DNA of 64,000 nucleotides from Paenibacillus sp. FSL M7-0420 (GTDB lineage: Bacteria > Bacillota > Bacilli > Paenibacillales > Paenibacillaceae): the NCBI RefSeq assembly GCF_038002345.1, contig NZ_JBBOCJ010000001.1, forward strand, positions 3,844,001 to 3,908,000, written 5' to 3'. The position numbers were made by a program, and so were the translations under genes. The notes under the pieces are model-generated. The model ran no database searches. It worked only from the letters and a program-made list of their open reading frames with translations, and was not told the DNA's origin. Position 1 is the stretch's first letter, and each line of letters opens with the position of its first letter. Positions 60,655-64,000 of this stretch are shown one piece after another.

Positions 60655-62067
60655 TTATTTCATTACGTGGATCGGGTGGCCTTCTACCAGCTCAGCCGCT
60701 TCCATAACGATCTCGCCAAGGGTTGGATGCGCATGGATGGTCAGTGCGATATCTTCAAGCGTTGCGCCCATTTCAATCGCCAGACCCAGCTCAGCGATCA
60801 GGTTGGAAGCTTCGATACCGACGATTTGTGCGCCAAGCACCTGATTGTTGTCGCTCTTCGCTACAATCTTGATGAAGCCTTCAGGAGCATTCAGGGACAC
60901 GGCACGGCCGTTGCCTGCGAACGGGAACTTGCCGGCTTTCACCGCATAGCCCTTATCCTTAGCTTCCTTCTCGGTCAGACCTACGCTGGAGCATTCAGGA
61001 TCTGTGAAGACTACAGCCGGCATTACCTTGTAATCCACAACCGATTTGTGTCCGGCAATGGCTTCCGCAGCAATCTTACCTTCGTAAGAAGCTTTGTGCG
61101 CCAGGGCAAGACCCGGAACGATATCGCCGATTGCGAAAATGTTAGGAATGTTAGTCCGTCCCTGATGGTCTACCTTCACCAGACCGCGGTCATCCAGCTC
61201 AACGCCGATCAGATCCAGGCCCAGCTCGCCATCAGTATTCGGACGGCGTCCTACGGTTACCAGCAGGTATTCAGCAGTCACTTCTTTGGACTCTCCGCCT
61301 ACGGAGTACTTCACAGTAACTTCCTTATCGTTCTGAACCGCAGATTCCGCTTTGGCGTTAGTCACAATTTCAATGCCGGTCTTAGCCATATTCTTGGCAA
61401 CCAGACGGGTCATGTCTTTGTCGAAGCCAGGCAGAACAGTATCCAGACCTTCAATGATGGTAACCTTGGTGCCGAATTTGGAGTACATCTGACCCAGCTC
61501 CGCACCAATGTAGCCGCCGCCGATAACGATCATGCTCTTAGGGATTTCAGGCAGATCCAGCGCTTCCGTGGAGGACAGGATGCGTCCGCCGAACGGGAAT
61601 GGCTTCAGTTCAATCGGACGGGAGCCCGTTGCGATAATGCAGTTATTGAACTTATAGCGCGGGGATTCATGATCATTGAACAGACGGGCTTCGTTTGTGC
61701 TGATGAACATAGCTTCTCCGCTGAATACCTCGATCTTGTTGCCCTTCATCAGGCTCGTAACGCCGGAAGTCATTTTCTTGACTACGCCGTTCTTGAAGGC
61801 CTGAGTCTTGGACCAGTCCACCTTGACGTTCTCGGCAGTAACACCGAATACTTCACCGTGCTGGGCAGCCTCGAATTGATGTGCGGCCGAGATCAGGGCC
61901 TTGGAAGGAATACAGCCGCGGTTCAAGCATACGCCGCCGAGTTCCGATTTATCTACAATGATTACCTTCTGGCCGAGCTGGGCGGCACGGATTGCCGCCA
62001 CATACCCGCCGGGACCTGCACCAATTACCAATGTGTCGATTTCGATTGAAGCGTCTCCGACTACCAT
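60655..62067 (-). CDS. pdhD: Dihydrolipoyl dehydrogenase (E3)
   Basis: 470 residues. FAD motif LVIGAGPGGYVAAIRAAQLG, redox disulfide Cys47/Cys52 in GGVCLNRGCIPSKAL, NAD motif MIVIGGGYIGAELG and the catalytic His-Glu in HAHPTLGE. It reoxidises lipoyl groups of E2. ATG follows GGAGGTG at 6 bases and is 3 bases after the E2 stop. Last gene of the pdh operon. Confidence 0.97.
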   Translation of the reverse strand: MVVGDASIEIDTLVIGAGPGGYVAAIRAAQLGQKVIIVDKSELGGVCLNRGCIPSKALISAAHQFEAAQHGEVFGVTAENVKVDWSKTQAFKNGVVKKMTSGVTSLMKGNKIEVFSGEAMFISTNEARLFNDHESPRYKFNNCIIATGSRPIELKPFPFGGRILSSTEALDLPEIPKSMIVIGGGYIGAELGQMYSKFGTKVTIIEGLDTVLPGFDKDMTRLVAKNMAKTGIEIVTNAKAESAVQNDKEVTVKYSVGGESKEVTAEYLLVTVGRRPNTDGELGLDLIGVELDDRGLVKVDHQGRTNIPNIFAIGDIVPGLALAHKASYEGKIAAEAIAGHKSVVDYKVMPAVVFTDPECSSVGLTEKEAKDKGYAVKAGKFPFAGNGRAVSLNAPEGFIKIVAKSDNNQVLGAQIVGIEASNLIAELGLAIEMGATLEDIALTIHAHPTLGEIVMEAAELVEGHPIHVMK

Positions 62068-62070
62068 TAA

Positions 62071-63726
62071 TTACACCTCCATAACTAACATATCAGGATT
62101 TGCAAGCAGGGTCTTAATGTAATTCATGAAATTCTGTGCTGTTGCGCCGTCAATAATCCGGTGGTCAAAGCTCAGGGACAGAGCCATTACAGGTGCTGCT
62201 ACGATTTCGCCGTTCTTCACAACAGGCTTCTCAGTGATACGTCCGGTTCCGAGAATAGCAACTTCAGGGAAGTTGATAATCGGAGTGAAGAACATACCGC
62301 CGGCAGAGCCGATGTTGCTGATCGAGATCGTGCTGCCCTTCATTTCATTCGGAGCCAGCTTGCCGTCGCGTCCGCGTACAGCCAGATCTGTAATCGCGCT
62401 TGCGATCATCCAGATACTCTTACGGTCAGCGTCCTTGATGACAGGAACGATCAGGCCGTTGTCTGTATCTGTAGCAATACCGATGTTGTAGTACTTCTTG
62501 TAGACAATTTCGTTCGTAGCTTCGTCAATCATCGCGTTAAGCGCAGGGAACTGACGGGAAGCGGCCACGAGTGCCTTCACGATGAACGGAAGATAAGTAA
62601 CCTTCACGCCCTTCTTCTCTGCTACCGGCTTCATGCGGGCACGGAAGGCTACAAGCTCCGTAACATCCACTTCGTCCATAATGGTAACATGCGGTGCAGT
62701 GTAAGCCGATTTAACCATAGCATTGGCAATCGCTTTACGGATACCCTTGAATGGCACGCGTTCTTCTTCCAGGTTAGCATTGCCGGAAGCGGAAGCTGCT
62801 GGTGCAGCTGCTGCCTTAGCTTTTGGCGCTTCTGCTGCTGCCGGTGCAGATGCTGCAGGAGCCGCTGCTGCTGGTGCTGCAGAGCCGCCCTTCAGGAAGG
62901 CTTCCACATCTTCAAGTGTGATCTTACCGTTCTTGCCGGAGCCGTTCACCTTGGAGATATCTACGCTCTTGTCACGGGCATATTTACGCACGCTTGGTGT
63001 TGCCAGCACTTCACGGTCAGGAGCTGGAGCTGCCGCTGCTGCCGGTGCAGTACCTTGGGAAGGAGCTGCTGCCTGGGCACCGGATGCTTCAGCGTGGCCG
63101 CCCTCCTGCTGAGGAACATCGCCTTCTGCAGCAATGATAGCCACAACTTCACCTACACGGCAGATCTGGCCGTCTTTGGTGAACACTTCGACTACAGTAC
63201 CGTTGACTGGGGAAGGAACTTCCACCACCGCTTTATCATTCTGAACTTCCATAATGATATCGTCGTCGGTGATTTTGTCTCCAACCTTGATGTGCATCTT
63301 GATGATTTCCCCTTCATGCAGGCCTTCGCCCAGTTCAGGGAACTTGTATTCGAAGTTCGTTGCTCCGCCAGTAGCCGGGCTGCTGGTTGCCGGAGAAGAA
63401 GTAGTATCCGCTCCGCCCTTGGCTGCATCAGCTTCCTGGGAAGCCTGCTCTGCCGGATGGCCACCCTCTTGCTCAGGGATGTCGCCTTCTGCATCAATAA
63501 TGGCTACAACTTCCCCTACACGGCATACTTGGCCGTCCTTGGTGAAGACTTCAAGCACTGTGCCGTTGACCGGACAAGGAACCTCTACTACCGCCTTGTC
63601 GTTCTGAACTTCCATTACGATATCGTCATCGGTTACTTTGTCGCCGGCTTTGATATGCATTTTGATAATTTCGCCTTCATGCAGACCTTCGCCCAGCTCA
63701 GGGAACCGGTACTCAAATTTTGCCAC
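62071..63726 (-). CDS. pdhC: Dihydrolipoamide acetyltransferase (E2) with two lipoyl domains
   Basis: 551 residues. Two near-identical lipoyl domains (about 1-80 and 122-205) each with the lipoyl-Lys in [11 protein letters not shown], joined by an Ala/Gly/Thr linker. A peripheral-subunit-binding domain follows ([20 protein letters not shown]), another Ala/Pro-rich linker, then the catalytic core ending with [19 protein letters not shown] (active His and Asp). It moves acetyl groups to CoA. The pdh operon order here is B-C-D on the minus strand. Confidence 0.97.
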   Translation of the reverse strand: MAKFEYRFPELGEGLHEGEIIKMHIKAGDKVTDDDIVMEVQNDKAVVEVPCPVNGTVLEVFTKDGQVCRVGEVVAIIDAEGDIPEQEGGHPAEQASQEADAAKGGADTTSSPATSSPATGGATNFEYKFPELGEGLHEGEIIKMHIKVGDKITDDDIIMEVQNDKAVVEVPSPVNGTVVEVFTKDGQICRVGEVVAIIAAEGDVPQQEGGHAEASGAQAAAPSQGTAPAAAAAPAPDREVLATPSVRKYARDKSVDISKVNGSGKNGKITLEDVEAFLKGGSAAPAAAAPAASAPAAAEAPKAKAAAAPAASASGNANLEEERVPFKGIRKAIANAMVKSAYTAPHVTIMDEVDVTELVAFRARMKPVAEKKGVKVTYLPFIVKALVAASRQFPALNAMIDEATNEIVYKKYYNIGIATDTDNGLIVPVIKDADRKSIWMIASAITDLAVRGRDGKLAPNEMKGSTISISNIGSAGGMFFTPIINFPEVAILGTGRITEKPVVKNGEIVAAPVMALSLSFDHRIIDGATAQNFMNYIKTLLANPDMLVMEV

Positions 63727-63793
63727 CTTGATAACCTCCTATAAATTATGTTGAGTTATTCCAACAGCTCTGTTTGGTAGAAGACAGAAACGG

Positions 63794-63821
63794 CTGCCGC
63801 CCTTTATACAAGGACGGCAAG
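63794..63821 (-). terminator. Intercistronic hairpin between pdhB and pdhC
   Basis: CTGCCGCCCTT (63794) and AAGGACGGCAAG (63810) form a stem with one G-U-type position and a short loop. No T-run follows on the minus strand, so stabilisation or modest attenuation is more likely than termination. Confidence 0.5.
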
Positions 63822-63832
63822 GTCGTTACTTC

Positions 63833-64000
63833 CTAGAATTCCATGACTTTCTTAACTGCCGTGATGACACGTGCAGGGGTAGGAATCCAAGTATCTTCGA
63901 TTTGAGCAAACGGGAAAATTGTATCTGGACCTGCTACACGAAGCACAGGGGCTTCCAGGTGCAGCAAAGCTTTTTCATTAATCTGGGCAATAACCTCAGC
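63833..64000 (-). CDS. pdhB: Pyruvate dehydrogenase E1 beta subunit, 3' fragment
   Basis: Only the last 55 codons are inside the window; the gene continues beyond 64000. The fragment reads through LHLEAPVLRVAGPDTIFPF and ends ARVITAVKKVMEF, the C-terminus of E1 beta (transketolase C domain). Position directly upstream of the E2 gene on the same strand supports the call. pdhA is presumably further upstream, outside the window. Confidence 0.93.
   Translation of the reverse strand, partial: AEVIAQINEKALLHLEAPVLRVAGPDTIFPFAQIEDTWIPTPARVITAVKKVMEF

Noticed and set aside
1..64000. CRISPR array, prophage, rRNA, tRNA or insertion sequence
   Set aside because: No transposase, phage structural gene or tRNA-like cloverleaf was seen; the repeats at 2-174 have no CRISPR-type spacers (unit is one 51-base repeat throughout).

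Overview
The window looks like a chromosome segment of a Gram-positive, endospore-former-type Firmicute, most likely Paenibacillus or a close relative (inference). Grounds: strong AGGAGG-type ribosome sites, frequent TTG/GTG starts, a YesM/YesN sensor pair beside a sugar ABC transporter, a proline T-box, a SigW-type promoter before pspA, a PHO-box-like promoter before ppk, an XerS-like recombinase, and several families of structured intergenic repeats. No rRNA, tRNA, CRISPR array, prophage or insertion sequence was seen.

Layout. 1-8.1 kb: a minus-strand carbohydrate uptake locus (YesM-like kinase, YesN-like regulator, solute-binding lipoprotein, TIM-barrel protein, two permeases, FAD-dependent oxidoreductase) ending in a 51-bp tandem hairpin repeat. 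8.3-18.4 kb: small units: a WYL regulator divergent from a Gfo/Idh/MocA oxidoreductase with an altered EKP motif, a TetR-membrane protein-flavodoxin operon with a visible operator, a lipoprotein, a GNAT acetyltransferase, the XerS-like recombinase, a cysteine-cluster/pentapeptide protein, and TetR plus methionine aminopeptidase. 18.4-19.0 kb is a gene-free repeat region. 19-27.4 kb: moeA, a pspA-DUF350-DUF4178 envelope-stress operon, pyrK-pyrD plus an LpdD-like gene, an Old Yellow Enzyme, a polysaccharide deacetylase and a LysM/3D wall protein.

27.6-42 kb: ppk and ppx tail to tail, an amino-acid ABC transporter, then storage-glucan metabolism: a GH13 alpha-glycosidase with a SnoaL-like partner, a 0.94-kb gene-free stretch with two copies of a palindromic repeat, glgA and glgB on the minus strand and glgC divergent. 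42-47.5 kb: a compact operon of an unpaired ABC ATPase, an Asp-rich-repeat lipoprotein, a response regulator and a histidine kinase, with an MFS exporter upstream. 47.6-64 kb: an ArsR-type regulator, a HAD phosphatase, a DsbA-like oxidoreductase, topB, a small membrane protein, T-box-controlled proS, a chemoreceptor, gltD, thyA-folA, and pdhD-pdhC-(partial) pdhB running off the end.

Most of the window is ordinary housekeeping. The points most worth checking are the unpaired ABC ATPase lacking the H-loop histidine inside a two-component operon, the three-repeat PHO-box-like promoter of ppk, the SigW-type promoter whose -35 lies in the end of the upstream gene, and the intergenic repeat families (2-174, 10.4-10.7 kb, 18.5-19.0 kb, 36.2-37.0 kb).
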